Shown: piece after piece, positions 7,731 to 16,837 of the stretch
Layout: every line of letters starts with the position of its first letter
Numbering within the stretch: the first letter of the stretch is position 1
Assembly: GCA_019752635.1 (NCBI GenBank)
Contig: JAIELX010000025.1
Coordinates: forward strand, 79,389-143,388
Direction of reading: 5' to 3'
DNA length: 64,000 nucleotides
From: Candidatus Obscuribacterales bacterium
GTDB lineage: Bacteria > Cyanobacteriota > Vampirovibrionia > Obscuribacterales > Obscuribacteraceae
The notes under the pieces: generated by a model
Told to the model about the DNA's origin: nothing
Databases searched by the model: none
The model's input: the letters and a program-made list of their open reading frames with translations, nothing else
Made by a program: the position numbers and the translations under genes

Positions 7731-9185
7731 ATGCGCCGCAGCAGCTCAGTCTCTTTTTTACTAACTGCCGTCGCCGCAACGCTTTGTTCACAAGCCGCGC
7801 TGGCAAGAACGGTCTACACCTTAGACGGACGACAATGTTCGCGCCAGGAATATCATGGTGCTGAACTGGCGGAACAGGGTCATAAATTTATGGATGCCGG
7901 GCGCTTCAACGAAGCCGCCGATCGGTTGAGGAAGGCCGCGAGTCTGGCGCCTCGGCTTGGTTATGTCCAAAGCAATCTTGCCTTTGTGCTAGTGAAACTG
8001 GGTCGAGCGGAAGAAGCACTGCCATACCTTAAGAATGCAGTGAAGATCAACAAGGGCTCTGCTGATTCTGTTCGGGCATTGTCTTCTGCGTATGTATCTT
8101 GTGGAAAACTTGCCGATGCTGTTCAGTTGCTGGAAGACTTTCAACAACGTCGTCCCGGCGACGGCGCTTGCGCTGAAATGAAAACTTACTGCACTGAGTT
8201 GCGCAAAGAGCTTACTGCTCAAAGTAAGGCAGTTGTTGCTAATGGCGGCGCTGTTGAAAACTATCTAGCTTTTGCCACCGCAGAAGATGGTACCGTTCGT
8301 TGGCAATTCGATCGACTTCCTCTCAAGGTATATGCAGCTCCTGGCACTGGCGTGGCGGGGTTTAAACCTGAGTTTGCTTCTGAAATGGAGCAAGCATTTC
8401 GTTCTTGGGAGGAGGTTTCCGACGGGCGCATTCGGTTTCGTACGGTGAGTTCGAGCACCGAAGCTGATATCACTCTGACGTGGACTGACAATGTGAAAGA
8501 CCTTGACTCGCCTGATGAAGGCGGCGAGGCGCGCGTCAAATTCGGCACCAAAGGTATCGTCCATTCCGACATCTTTGTTTTGACTCACAACAACATAACC
8601 GGCCGCGAACACACTTCTAATCAAATTTACGGCGTGTGCCTTCACGAAATCGGTCACTCGCTGGGACTGCTGAATCACAGTCCTGATGCGCATGATGTGA
8701 TGTTCTTCTCCGATCGCAATGCAGACTTGCGCCCGCAGCTGACGATGCGCGATCGCAATACGATCAATTTGCTTTATCAAACGGCACAGGCTTATCTTCC
8801 GAAGCAAGGATCGACCGAAGCCTTCGTCCTTAACCGGTCCGAGTTGTTCAACTCCGCTGTTGACGACTATAACGGCGGACGTTTTGAAGATGCAATAAAA
8901 AAGTGCGAAGGTGTGATCAAGATTGACCCGACCTTTGCCAAGGCCACAAGACTGCTGGCTGATTCACTAGACAATCAGTGTGCGACCCTAATCGAGAAAC
9001 GAGACTTTGAACGCGCCGAAGTTTTCGGCAGGCGCGCTTATGACACTCGACGCGCTATGGGCTCCGGAGCGGATTTGGCCGACACTGTCTACAATTACGC
9101 CATAGTTCTGCGCGCGTTGCATAAAGACGAAGAGGCTCAACGAATCGAGGCTGAAGTTGCTAGCACGAAAATCAGCCAAAAGTAG
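7731..9185 (+). CDS. Secreted matrixin-like zinc metalloprotease with TPR flanks
   Basis: A 484-residue exported protein with signal peptide MRRSSSVSFLLTAVAATLCSQAALA. Residues 40-160 form tetratricopeptide-like repeats (GRFNEAADRLRKAASLAP, GRAEEALPYLKNAVKIN). The central part has the metzincin zinc site HEIGHSLGLLNHS at about residue 305 (three His plus catalytic Glu) and a downstream HDVMF consistent with the Met-turn, typical of peptidase family M10. A second TPR-like region follows (YNGGRFEDAIKKCEGVIKIDP). M10 enzymes cleave extracellular proteins; the TPR parts may recruit substrates or partners, which is inference. No pro-domain cysteine switch was recognised. The start follows a run of G residues (GGGGG) and stands apart from neighbours. 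Confidence 0.85.
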   Translation: MRRSSSVSFLLTAVAATLCSQAALARTVYTLDGRQCSRQEYHGAELAEQGHKFMDAGRFNEAADRLRKAASLAPRLGYVQSNLAFVLVKLGRAEEALPYLKNAVKINKGSADSVRALSSAYVSCGKLADAVQLLEDFQQRRPGDGACAEMKTYCTELRKELTAQSKAVVANGGAVENYLAFATAEDGTVRWQFDRLPLKVYAAPGTGVAGFKPEFASEMEQAFRSWEEVSDGRIRFRTVSSSTEADITLTWTDNVKDLDSPDEGGEARVKFGTKGIVHSDIFVLTHNNITGREHTSNQIYGVCLHEIGHSLGLLNHSPDAHDVMFFSDRNADLRPQLTMRDRNTINLLYQTAQAYLPKQGSTEAFVLNRSELFNSAVDDYNGGRFEDAIKKCEGVIKIDPTFAKATRLLADSLDNQCATLIEKRDFERAEVFGRRAYDTRRAMGSGADLADTVYNYAIVLRALHKDEEAQRIEAEVASTKISQK

Positions 9186-9373
9186 CTCCATTAATTGAAT
9201 CAGCCGGCCACCCTCTCTGCTTGAGCTTCGCTTGGCCGACTTTAAACTCATTAGAATCTTTTCTCCGATTCTATATATAGCAGGCAATCGGGATCGTTTA
9301 ATATTGCCAAGTTGGCTGGTTACATGGTTCCGGGGCGAACCGTGGCAACCGACGTTCATTCCGGGAAGAGCTT

Positions 9374-10738
9374 ATGAGTCCCTCACAGACTATTGAAAGG
9401 CTGCCGGCATCCGAGGAAGCATCTAATATGACATCGGCAGCGGCGTATCCCGGGAGAAGTGCCGTTGCAGAGCACGAAGGACCGAAGCCCTGGCATGTGC
9501 TGCTTGCCACATGGCTTGGTGGCGTGTTCGACGGAATGGACTCGTCGATCTTCGCCATTGTTCTGTATCCCTCGCTGTCCGAATTGCTTGGTACGACTTC
9601 GCACACCATTGTCGGGCAACATGGGTCATACATCATCGCTTTGTTCATGGTGGGTTGGGCTATCGGCGCGATGGTCTTTGGTGCATTGGCCGACAAGATC
9701 GGTCGCGCCAAAACTCTTACAATTACAATTTTGTTGTACGCTATTTTTACCGGTTTGTGCGCGCTAAGCCAAAACTGGTGGCAGTTAGGCTTGTGTCGCT
9801 TTCTTGTCGGTGCCGGTATCGGTGGCGAGATGGGCGTCGGCGCCGTTATGCTTTCTGAGTGCTGGCCCGGCAAGTCTCGTGTGCATGCAGTCAGTTTCAT
9901 GGCTACATCACTCGGCTTCGGGTATCTGCTCACGGCCGGTCTCAACTTGTGGTTAGGTCATTTCGGTTGGCGATACTTGTTCTTAGCCGGCATAACACCT
10001 GCGTTTCTGACGGTGTATATCCGAGCCAAATTGAAAGAATCGCACCACTTTCAAGAGGCGCAGGTCGAGAAACAGATTGCTGAAAGCAAGCCGGAGCATG
10101 AGCGAAACGAGCAGGATCGAAAAGTTCTGCGCTCCGGATTCCGCGAAATTGTTCGCGGTGAAAATCTGCGAAAAACAATTATTGTTGCCTGCTTGACGAG
10201 CACGGCCATTATCACCTGGTGGGCGGTTATTGCGTGGATTCCTGCCTGGATAAATCAAATTACCGGATCGTTGGCAGTGGAAGAACGAAGCTATGCAATG
10301 TTTTGCAAGGATTTTGGCATGATTGCCTCCGGGCTTCTTGGCGGCGTACTGATTAAGAAGTTTGGATACTCGCGTTGCATGGCTGTCTCCTGCTTTATGG
10401 CATTTGTCTGTACGGTCGGCATGTTCATGACGGTAAAGAGCATGGGCCCTGCGTTGTACGCCTGGGTTCTGTCCGTAGGCTTCTTTGCTCACGTTCCGTT
10501 TGTATTGCTCTGGATCTACATTCCTGAGCTGTATGAGACTCGTATCCGGAGCACTGCATTTGGTGTGACATACAACATCAGTCGGTTTCTGGCTGCTGCC
10601 GCTGCCGTGGGCGGCGGTGAATTGATTCGCTTGTTCGGCGGATCATATGCCATGGCTGCATCAACGGTAGCTTCAGTTTACCTGGTTGGAGTTGTTGTTT
10701 CGTTCTTTATGCCGAAGACCGAAGGTAAGTTACTGTAA
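9374..10738 (+). CDS. Major facilitator superfamily transporter
   Basis: A 454-residue inner-membrane carrier with about 12 hydrophobic segments. The MFS signature GALADKIGRAKTL lies in the loop after helix 2, and the helix 4-5 region has the RFLVGAGIGGEMGVG pattern of the sugar/organic acid branch (SP or AAHS families). A hydrophilic loop of about 60 charged residues separates helices 6 and 7. These families take up sugars or aromatic and short organic acids with protons; the substrate is not decidable here. The ATG at 9374 follows GGAAGAG. The 40-residue N-terminal extension before helix 1 is polar. The gene ends 8 bp from the convergent Sel1 gene. Confidence 0.85.
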   Translation: MSPSQTIERLPASEEASNMTSAAAYPGRSAVAEHEGPKPWHVLLATWLGGVFDGMDSSIFAIVLYPSLSELLGTTSHTIVGQHGSYIIALFMVGWAIGAMVFGALADKIGRAKTLTITILLYAIFTGLCALSQNWWQLGLCRFLVGAGIGGEMGVGAVMLSECWPGKSRVHAVSFMATSLGFGYLLTAGLNLWLGHFGWRYLFLAGITPAFLTVYIRAKLKESHHFQEAQVEKQIAESKPEHERNEQDRKVLRSGFREIVRGENLRKTIIVACLTSTAIITWWAVIAWIPAWINQITGSLAVEERSYAMFCKDFGMIASGLLGGVLIKKFGYSRCMAVSCFMAFVCTVGMFMTVKSMGPALYAWVLSVGFFAHVPFVLLWIYIPELYETRIRSTAFGVTYNISRFLAAAAAVGGGELIRLFGGSYAMAASTVASVYLVGVVVSFFMPKTEGKLL

Positions 10739-10746
10739 GAGGCCCT

Positions 10747-12039
10747 TCAAGAGAGCTTTTGCAGATGCGCCTTCGCTTCCTCGAAGCCACGCTGCAGGGC
10801 CGATTGATAATGTTGGCGCGCCAGGGCGTGGTCGGCATCGACACCTTCGCCGCGCTCATACATTTGCCCGAGCATAAATTCAGCCTCCGCGCTTCCTGCG
10901 GCTGAGCATAGACGAAAGTACTCTGCGGCGCGCGAAGGGTCCTTCTTTCCTTCTTCCGAGGCATAGAACTTTTTCGCGCTTTCCAGCAATTGCTCCAGCT
11001 CCTTCTGCTCTCTGGAGAGATGCAACCATTTGAGAATGGCGGGGCGCACGGACCTTGGTGCCAGGGACGACAGTTCTTTCGCATCTTTGTCCGGGTGAGG
11101 CTGTTGATCGATCCACTTTAGCTTGGTCTCCGCCCTGCTATCGCCGAGCATGGCGGATTTGCGGAAGCACTGCAGGGCTAGACTCTTGCCTTCCGGTTCA
11201 AAAAAAATGCCTTCTCCCCCTTCATACATGCAGCCCAAAACATATGCCGCGCCAGGGTGATTCTCTTCTACTGCCTTTTTTAGCCAGCCCAATGCAAGAA
11301 AATCGCTGAATGGATTTTCGCCGTCCTCTCTGTCCAGGTACATCATGCCTATGCGGTACATCGCGTCGCTATCACCGCTTGATGCCGCACGCTTGAATGA
11401 GGCCGCTGCTTGTTCTGTGTTGTGGTGCTCGCCCGGTCCTTGATAAATCGCTCCCAGCGCCGATAACGACGGTCCGTAGTCTTTCTCCGCCGCAAGTCGA
11501 AACCACTTTATGGCATCGTTTTCATTGGCGGAAGGATGTTCACCGGAACGATGCATCGAGCCCAACGCATGCGCAGCCGGGGCGTAACCGGTCAAGGCCG
11601 ACTTCTCGAACCATGCGGCGGCTTCAGCTATGCATACGGGGCGTTGAATGCCTGCATAGTGCAGCATGCCGAGAAAATACATGGATTCTGCGTTGCCGCC
11701 CACGGCTGCCTTGAGCCAAAATTGCTCCGCCTGTTCCCAGCTTTGAATCGTTCCGTGACCATGGGCGTACATTAATCCAAGAAAGCAATTGCCTTCGGCA
11801 TCATTGCTTTCGGCTGATTCGCGAAACCAGCGGAACGCTTCTCGGTAGTGCCGGGGTACTCCGTAGCCCTCAATGTACATGAGTCCGATTTGATTTTGCG
11901 CCGCGGCTAAGCCAAGCGATGCGCTCTTTGTGAAGCAATTCGCCGCTTCTACCGGGTCAACCGGGCGGAATAGACCTCGGTAATGGGCAATTCCCAGTAC
12001 GTAAGAGTGATAAGCCTGTAAGTCTCTTAGCAGCTTCAT
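10747..12039 (-). CDS. Sel1-like repeat protein
   Basis: A 430-residue protein made almost entirely of Sel1-like repeats (a TPR subtype of about 36 residues). Recognisable units include AAQNQIGLMYIEGYGVPRHY, GNCFLGLMYAHGHG, AYVLGCMYEGGEGIFF and AEFMLGQMYERGEGVDADH; around nine copies are present, with a spacer rich in charged residues near 320-370. Such proteins form superhelical scaffolds for protein-protein contacts. No signal peptide or catalytic domain is seen, so a cytoplasmic adaptor role is the simplest reading. It is convergent with the MFS gene and divergent from the TPR gene to its right. Confidence 0.85.
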   Translation of the reverse strand: MKLLRDLQAYHSYVLGIAHYRGLFRPVDPVEAANCFTKSASLGLAAAQNQIGLMYIEGYGVPRHYREAFRWFRESAESNDAEGNCFLGLMYAHGHGTIQSWEQAEQFWLKAAVGGNAESMYFLGMLHYAGIQRPVCIAEAAAWFEKSALTGYAPAAHALGSMHRSGEHPSANENDAIKWFRLAAEKDYGPSLSALGAIYQGPGEHHNTEQAAASFKRAASSGDSDAMYRIGMMYLDREDGENPFSDFLALGWLKKAVEENHPGAAYVLGCMYEGGEGIFFEPEGKSLALQCFRKSAMLGDSRAETKLKWIDQQPHPDKDAKELSSLAPRSVRPAILKWLHLSREQKELEQLLESAKKFYASEEGKKDPSRAAEYFRLCSAAGSAEAEFMLGQMYERGEGVDADHALARQHYQSALQRGFEEAKAHLQKLS

Positions 12040-12210
12040 GTGGAAATTTTACCCTTTCCCGGTAGCTCCTCACCACCTGGCGCCGATCTTATGTCCGTTT
12101 GTGCCTGCCCACTTGACTCGAATTTGTAATTTCGCGTCGGGTGGTAGAATCGTTTTCAGCGCCATTCTTTGAGTGCCGAGCGGCACCGTGATCCGGGGAA
12201 TACGACGACC

Positions 12211-14208
12211 ATGCGATTGCCCTCAATACTGTTCCGCTTAATTCTTCTAAAAATGGCGCTTTTGAGCGGCGTTTTGGCTTCTGCTGAAGGGGCGGAGATG
12301 AAAGCGCCGGAATGGTATGAAGTTGAGAACGCTGTTGATCGCGATGTTCGAAGCGAAGGACTGAGCAAATTGCTGCGCACCAAATATGATGGCGCGGAAG
12401 CCGCTCGCGTCATGCGTGAGTTCGATTTGCGCGTTCGAGCCGGAGATGCGAAAGAGGCGCAACGAGCTATAAAGAAATTGGCAACAGCTAAGCCTGCGCT
12501 GTCGGCGCATACTCTTTCTGAAATGGCAGACTTTCTTATCGATCGAAAAGAGACCTGGTTGGCGCGCCAGTTTCTCGAAACGTTTCCCCAAGCCAGTCCG
12601 GGCTGGGGCTATGTGTTTCTTCTTGACTGGAACGGTGGCGACCACTCTGCCGAGAAAACTTCCAAGAACCAGACTTTGATTGAGGCGTGGCTAGGTTCGC
12701 GAATTGCCACCGGAATCAACACTTCATACTGGGTGAAAGAGAAAATTCGATTCCTCGACTCTGTCGGCTCGTCTGAACCGTACGTTGACCAACTCGCCTC
12801 GGACGTGCGGAAGAAAGCCGGCGATGCCGAGTCCGTGCTGAATTTTCTCGAAGTCATTGATACTGCCAATCATCAACCCAGTATCTTTTGGCTTTTCGAT
12901 TCTTCAGCTGCAATGTCGGCGTATGACACCTATCGCATCGGCGATAGGCTTCTGGTGCGGTATCCATCGTTGGCTGCGCGATACTTAAATCGATCGCTTA
13001 CGACTCCATATTCGGCGGCGGATCAAAAGAACATCAGCGAATACATGCGAAAGCATTCGGCGATGTTTCATCAGGCTGATTTTTCGTGGGAAGAGTCTTT
13101 GCGAAATTGGAGCAAACAGAAGTTGGCGGAGTGTTACCAGAAGACAGGAGAGCCGGCGAAAGCACAAAGATTGCTGGTTGAACTGTCGAAAAGTCAGAGC
13201 GGTCCGATGCCGACTTTTGCGCTCACCCAAATGGCCGGCGCTCTGCAATCGCAACTGCAGCAGCGTCCGCTTGAGAATATGATCAAGAAGGCCGAGCCTG
13301 AGAATAAAGACTCTGCGGAGTATTGGCTCGGACGCGCACAGTACTATTCGGGGCGACAGGAAGCCGCGCAGGCGATCGACGCCTTTGAAAAAGCATTGAA
13401 GCTAACGTCCATCACAGATACGTCGCCTCCCTCAGAAGTCTTCTTGCGCCGCCGCGCAGTGAACGACTACGCCTACTACTTCAAGCGAAACAACCAGGCC
13501 GACAGGGCGCTTGTTTTGTTATGGAAAGAGGTGGCGGCCACTCGCAATCTGGAGCTTCAATCTCATCTGTTTGATACGATAAAAGAGATTGACAGTCTTG
13601 CTATCCGCTCTGACGACAAGCGCCTCTGGAACTTCTTGTCCCTGCGGGCTGACTGGACGCGATCGGAAGAATTGTTGATCTGGAAGATGTACGAGAATGG
13701 ACCTCTCGACCATGAAACGTTTTGGCGACGGTGCGAGCAATTGGTGAACAGTGGCCCGCCAAGTCGGGCTGCTGTGCTGGGTTTGGTGATGACTCGCTGC
13801 GGTGAGAACGCTCGTGCTATTCCGGTGCTTCAGCGAGCGTGCTCGATGCTGAAGGATGAAGATGCGTTGTTGAATGCTCGTTTTGCTTTGTTCGGTGCCT
13901 ATCTTGATAGTGCGAAGTGGCGAGAAGCCGAGCAGTTGTGGCCGCTAGCCAGCAAGCATTTGACGCCTCATGAAGTTCCCGCATGGTTCGCTCTGATTGC
14001 TCTGGCAGCAGCACGCTCCGGTGCGCAGCAGGACGCATTTCGACTCTGGAAGAAGAAGGATGAAATGGATAGAGCGGTAATCGCACCAATTACCGAACTC
14101 GCCAAATTGGGGCTGAAGCAGCAGCTGATTCAGTATTATCGCCAGATGGCTAATGACGAGCCCTCTTCCAGAATTCCCGGCGAAGCCCTAAAGCTGCTGG
14201 GTGTTTAA
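12211..14208 (+). CDS. Exported TPR-type helical repeat protein
   Basis: A 665-residue protein. The ATG at 12211 is preferred to an upstream start at 12169 because it begins a signal peptide (MRLPSILFRLILLKMALLSGVLASAEG) and GGGGA precedes it. The mature part is helical with degenerate TPR units, for example residues near EAAQAIDAFEKALKLT, ADRALVLLWKEVA, and WREAEQLWPLASK. No catalytic motif is visible. A periplasmic scaffold role is inferred only from the repeats. A TAGAAT box at about 12144 could be a -10 element. The 3' end runs up to a convergent membrane gene. Confidence 0.8.
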   Translation: MRLPSILFRLILLKMALLSGVLASAEGAEMKAPEWYEVENAVDRDVRSEGLSKLLRTKYDGAEAARVMREFDLRVRAGDAKEAQRAIKKLATAKPALSAHTLSEMADFLIDRKETWLARQFLETFPQASPGWGYVFLLDWNGGDHSAEKTSKNQTLIEAWLGSRIATGINTSYWVKEKIRFLDSVGSSEPYVDQLASDVRKKAGDAESVLNFLEVIDTANHQPSIFWLFDSSAAMSAYDTYRIGDRLLVRYPSLAARYLNRSLTTPYSAADQKNISEYMRKHSAMFHQADFSWEESLRNWSKQKLAECYQKTGEPAKAQRLLVELSKSQSGPMPTFALTQMAGALQSQLQQRPLENMIKKAEPENKDSAEYWLGRAQYYSGRQEAAQAIDAFEKALKLTSITDTSPPSEVFLRRRAVNDYAYYFKRNNQADRALVLLWKEVAATRNLELQSHLFDTIKEIDSLAIRSDDKRLWNFLSLRADWTRSEELLIWKMYENGPLDHETFWRRCEQLVNSGPPSRAAVLGLVMTRCGENARAIPVLQRACSMLKDEDALLNARFALFGAYLDSAKWREAEQLWPLASKHLTPHEVPAWFALIALAAARSGAQQDAFRLWKKKDEMDRAVIAPITELAKLGLKQQLIQYYRQMANDEPSSRIPGEALKLLGV

Positions 14209-14263
14209 TTTCGAGGACTCGGTGATTGCTACTTGCTTTGTTTGCCTTCCGGGCGGTCGTCGA

Positions 14264-14686
14264 TCAGCTCACAAGATTCGGGTATCGTTCGATCACTATT
14301 TGGAGCAGCGATTGTACGCAGGACGGCAGCGCAAGAGCAATGCCAATGAACATTATCGACAAGAAGAGGCAACCGTAAATGTATTTGTTGCTGGTAAGAA
14401 TGCGTTTAATTAACATGCCGAACAGAACGATTCCCCATAGAAAGAATGCAAACTGATACGCGTTGACTAGAATGGTTGCCCACAATTCAATATACAAGCC
14501 GCCTGCCGGTGTTCGCGATATCCAGTTACCGGTCGGCATCAAGTTGATAAGATCGAACTGTCCCTGCGGGCATGTCGCCAGTCCACTCAGCACCAGCAGT
14601 GCTACCACGGCGGTGACCGTGATCTTGCCCATGAACTCATCGGGGCGGACTTCATTCTTAAATGCTTGTCTTAGTGCCTTAGTCAT
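14264..14686 (-). CDS. Small integral membrane protein
   Basis: A 140-residue protein with three hydrophobic segments: residues 20-38 (ITVTAVVALLVLSGLA), 67-93 (LWATILVNAYQFAFFLWGIVLFG) and 102-128 (YIYGCLFLSIMFIGIALALP). The N-terminus is basic and polar. No family is recognised. It is divergent from the TPR gene at 14728 with only 41 bp between the start codons, so their promoters must overlap. Confidence 0.7.
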   Translation of the reverse strand: MTKALRQAFKNEVRPDEFMGKITVTAVVALLVLSGLATCPQGQFDLINLMPTGNWISRTPAGGLYIELWATILVNAYQFAFFLWGIVLFGMLIKRILTSNKYIYGCLFLSIMFIGIALALPSCVQSLLQIVIERYPNLVS

Positions 14687-14727
14687 CGATACTCTGCCGC
14701 CGTTTACCCTTTATATATAAACCTAAG

Positions 14728-16074
14728 ATGGCAACCTTTCAAGGTGATAAAGTAGTTGCGTTGGTCACTGAGGCCGGACTGATGCGGCAAATGGGCTCCG
14801 GAGCATTGGTGCCGGGCAAACGATTGCAACAGATATGCCTTCGAGCGCGGTCCCTCGTTGAGGAGGGCGATCGTCTGTATGACACCATTGATTACCTGGC
14901 GGCGCTCAAGAGGTATCGCCAAGCCATGACCATCACCAGGCAAGCGCTCAAGATGGAAACAAGGAAGCGTGCGCAGAAGCTTTGGCATCGTAGGCGAGCC
15001 CGTATTCTTCGCAACATGGGTGACTGTTGGTACCGCCTAGGCAACTTTGATCGTGCGGAATGTTGCTACTATTTCGCCTTGCGATCGTCGCGCAGATCCG
15101 GCGCTTCTGCTTCCGCGCTTGCCAGGGTGTACAAGGACTTGGGTGATTGTCGGTACAGCAAAGAAGATGTTGTTTCTGCCGAAAAATTCTATCGTCGATG
15201 TTTGCAGCTGGCTCGCCGAGCAAAGCATAAGCTGCTACTTGTGGTTTCGCTGCTCGACCTGGCTGATTGCTTTCGGCGTCGCGGCGACTTCCGCGGGGCG
15301 CAGGTACGATACGCGAAAGCGCTCGTGACGCAGGAAGCGTGCGCTGAACTTGACCGTAAATCGGTTGCCATAGCTGCGCGCGGCGATATTTTAGAAGCGG
15401 TCGGCGAGTGCTACTTTCGCTTAAGGGATAACGCTCGCGCAAAGCATTGCTTTGAGCAAGCGCTCGAATGCAAATCAAGAGTCTTCGGATCCGACGACCC
15501 CTGCTTGCGGGATTTATGGTTGCGCTTGTCTCACATTCACGTGGCGGAACAACAATCTGTTCTTGCTGTTCCGCATCTGGAACGCTTGGTAGCGCTGCTG
15601 CGCAAGTACGATCCTTCGTCTCTGGAAACGGCGCGCACCAAGACACGGTTGGCGCAATGTCTGGCAGTGCAACACCGCAACATTGAGTGCGCTCAGTTGT
15701 GTGAGGAAGCTGTGCAAATACTGGAGAAGCACTTGGAGCCTGCTTCCGGCGAGTTGCGGCAATGCTTGATCTCGCAGGCAAATGCGTTTTGCTGGCTTAA
15801 TCAATACGTGGATGCTGAGCGTGTGGCTCGCAGGTTGCTGAAAGAAGATTCCGCAGCAGGTTTGGATTTGCAAACTGCAAGGGCGGTACACCTCTTAGGC
15901 GTAAGCCTGGCCGGGCAGCAGAAGTATGCAGAGGCGTTGCCTCACCACAAGACCGGCTTTGCTCTATTCAATCGGATTAAAGGGCCTCAGGACCCGGAGA
16001 CTGTAAGTTCCGCCCAGCACCTGAGGTTGACCGAGGCGTATCTGAGCAAAAACCCCAGCGATTTGAAAAGTTAG
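14728..16074 (+). CDS. TPR protein
   Basis: A 448-residue cytoplasmic protein built from about nine tetratricopeptide repeats of the TPR_12 kind with 42-residue spacing, for example NMGDCWYRLGNFDRAECCYYFAL, DLGDCRYSKEDVVSAEKFYRRCL, DLADCFRRRGDFRGAQVRY and AVGECYFRLRDNARAKHCFE. The early region is very basic (RKRAQKLWHRRRARILR) and cysteines recur at the same helix position in many units. No enzymatic domain is seen. The stop codon lies 2 bp from the outer stem of the antisense permuted tRNA element, so the two transcripts converge. Confidence 0.85.
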   Translation: MATFQGDKVVALVTEAGLMRQMGSGALVPGKRLQQICLRARSLVEEGDRLYDTIDYLAALKRYRQAMTITRQALKMETRKRAQKLWHRRRARILRNMGDCWYRLGNFDRAECCYYFALRSSRRSGASASALARVYKDLGDCRYSKEDVVSAEKFYRRCLQLARRAKHKLLLVVSLLDLADCFRRRGDFRGAQVRYAKALVTQEACAELDRKSVAIAARGDILEAVGECYFRLRDNARAKHCFEQALECKSRVFGSDDPCLRDLWLRLSHIHVAEQQSVLAVPHLERLVALLRKYDPSSLETARTKTRLAQCLAVQHRNIECAQLCEEAVQILEKHLEPASGELRQCLISQANAFCWLNQYVDAERVARRLLKEDSAAGLDLQTARAVHLLGVSLAGQQKYAEALPHHKTGFALFNRIKGPQDPETVSSAQHLRLTEAYLSKNPSDLKS

Positions 16075-16075
16075 G

Positions 16076-16210
16076 TCGTGTGCAAGTCGAGAGGGCGGTT
16101 TTGATGCTCTACCACTGAGCTATCCCCGCGTAGAGCGGGGAATAGGATTCGAACCTATGACCATCCGGTTAACAGCCGAGTTTGTAAGCCCTATCCGTTG
16201 GGGCACACGA
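16076..16210 (-). tRNA. Putative circularly permuted tRNA-Asn(GUU) gene
   Basis: Read on the minus strand, the 3' part of a tRNA comes first and the 5' part second. 16178-16134: anticodon-stem bases 29-31, loop CTGTTAA with anticodon GTT (16173-16171), stem CCGGA, variable TGGTC, T arm ATAGG-TTCGAAT-CCTAT and acceptor strand TCCCCGC (16141-16135). Five bases (TCTAC) later comes GCGGGGA (16129-16123), its exact acceptor partner, then TA, the D arm GCTC-AGTGGTA-GAGC and ATC (to 16103). Joining 16103 to 16178 gives a complete 72-nt cloverleaf with all stems paired. No GCGGGGA lies upstream and no second T arm downstream, so neither half belongs to an ordinary tRNA. The leader and trailer pair with each other: TCGTGTGC (16210-16203) with GCACACGA (16083-16076), and GATAGGGC with GCCCTCTC, one mismatch. 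CCA is not encoded. Confidence 0.75.
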
Positions 16211-16314
16211 TAAATTGCATAGACGGCGGGCGTTTTGAGAAAGTTCCGGCCAATTAGATTAAATCGAATGAAACTTCGGCACCGGGCAACCGACGCATCA
16301 GGGATACAATATAT

Positions 16315-16833
16315 GTGCATCTATCCGAGAAGCACATGCAAAGTGATCTGAACAAGTTCTTTCCTCGAAAACGGAAATGGGGGCGCAAGAGTAAGGGCTC
16401 CACAATGGGCTCCGGCCGGATGGCGGCGAGCGAAAACGACGCGTCTCGAATCGTAGCCGAAAAGTATCGCGTGTCGCGGGTAACTATCTTCGCGAAGCAA
16501 CCAATGCTCGTGCGCGATTTCTTTGTGAAGTCAGTATTGCTGACCCCTACCAGCACTTCCTGCAGCGTTACGACTTCTCGCGCATATCGCGAAAAGGCCG
16601 GCAGCGTACGCACTGAGCCGAGCAATATTGCCTGCTCAATAATGCCTCACGAAAAAATGATTCACCTCAGCGACATTTTTATGACCGAGAATTTCGGGCT
16701 GAGACTGGAGCTGAGCGAAGGAAGCTTTGTCGTCAGTTCGACGGCAACGCCAACCGACCTCATCACTATTGAGGATTCCGCGGGGCGCATGATCCCTTGC
16801 GAAGTAAGAGCTACTCTAATCAAGAACGTGTGA
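16315..16833 (+). CDS. Hypothetical protein, first gene of a three-gene operon
   Basis: A reading frame of 172 residues without a recognised domain. The N-terminal half is basic with an unusual Ser/Thr-rich composition, whereas the last 60 residues (MIHLSDIFMTENFGLRLELSEGSF and so on) look like an ordinary folded beta-rich segment. The true start may therefore lie downstream, for example at an ATG near 16645 or 16657. The stop codon is 4 bp before the start of the DUF6065-like gene, which supports translation of this frame. Confidence 0.5.
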   Translation: MHLSEKHMQSDLNKFFPRKRKWGRKSKGSTMGSGRMAASENDASRIVAEKYRVSRVTIFAKQPMLVRDFFVKSVLLTPTSTSCSVTTSRAYREKAGSVRTEPSNIACSIMPHEKMIHLSDIFMTENFGLRLELSEGSFVVSSTATPTDLITIEDSAGRMIPCEVRATLIKNV

Positions 16834-16837
16834 GCAA

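Noticed and set aside
16103..16178. Two ordinary tandem tRNA genes
   Set aside because: The first segment has no 5' acceptor strand matching TCCCCGC upstream, and the second has no anticodon or T arm downstream, where the antisense TPR gene begins. Each half fits only the other.
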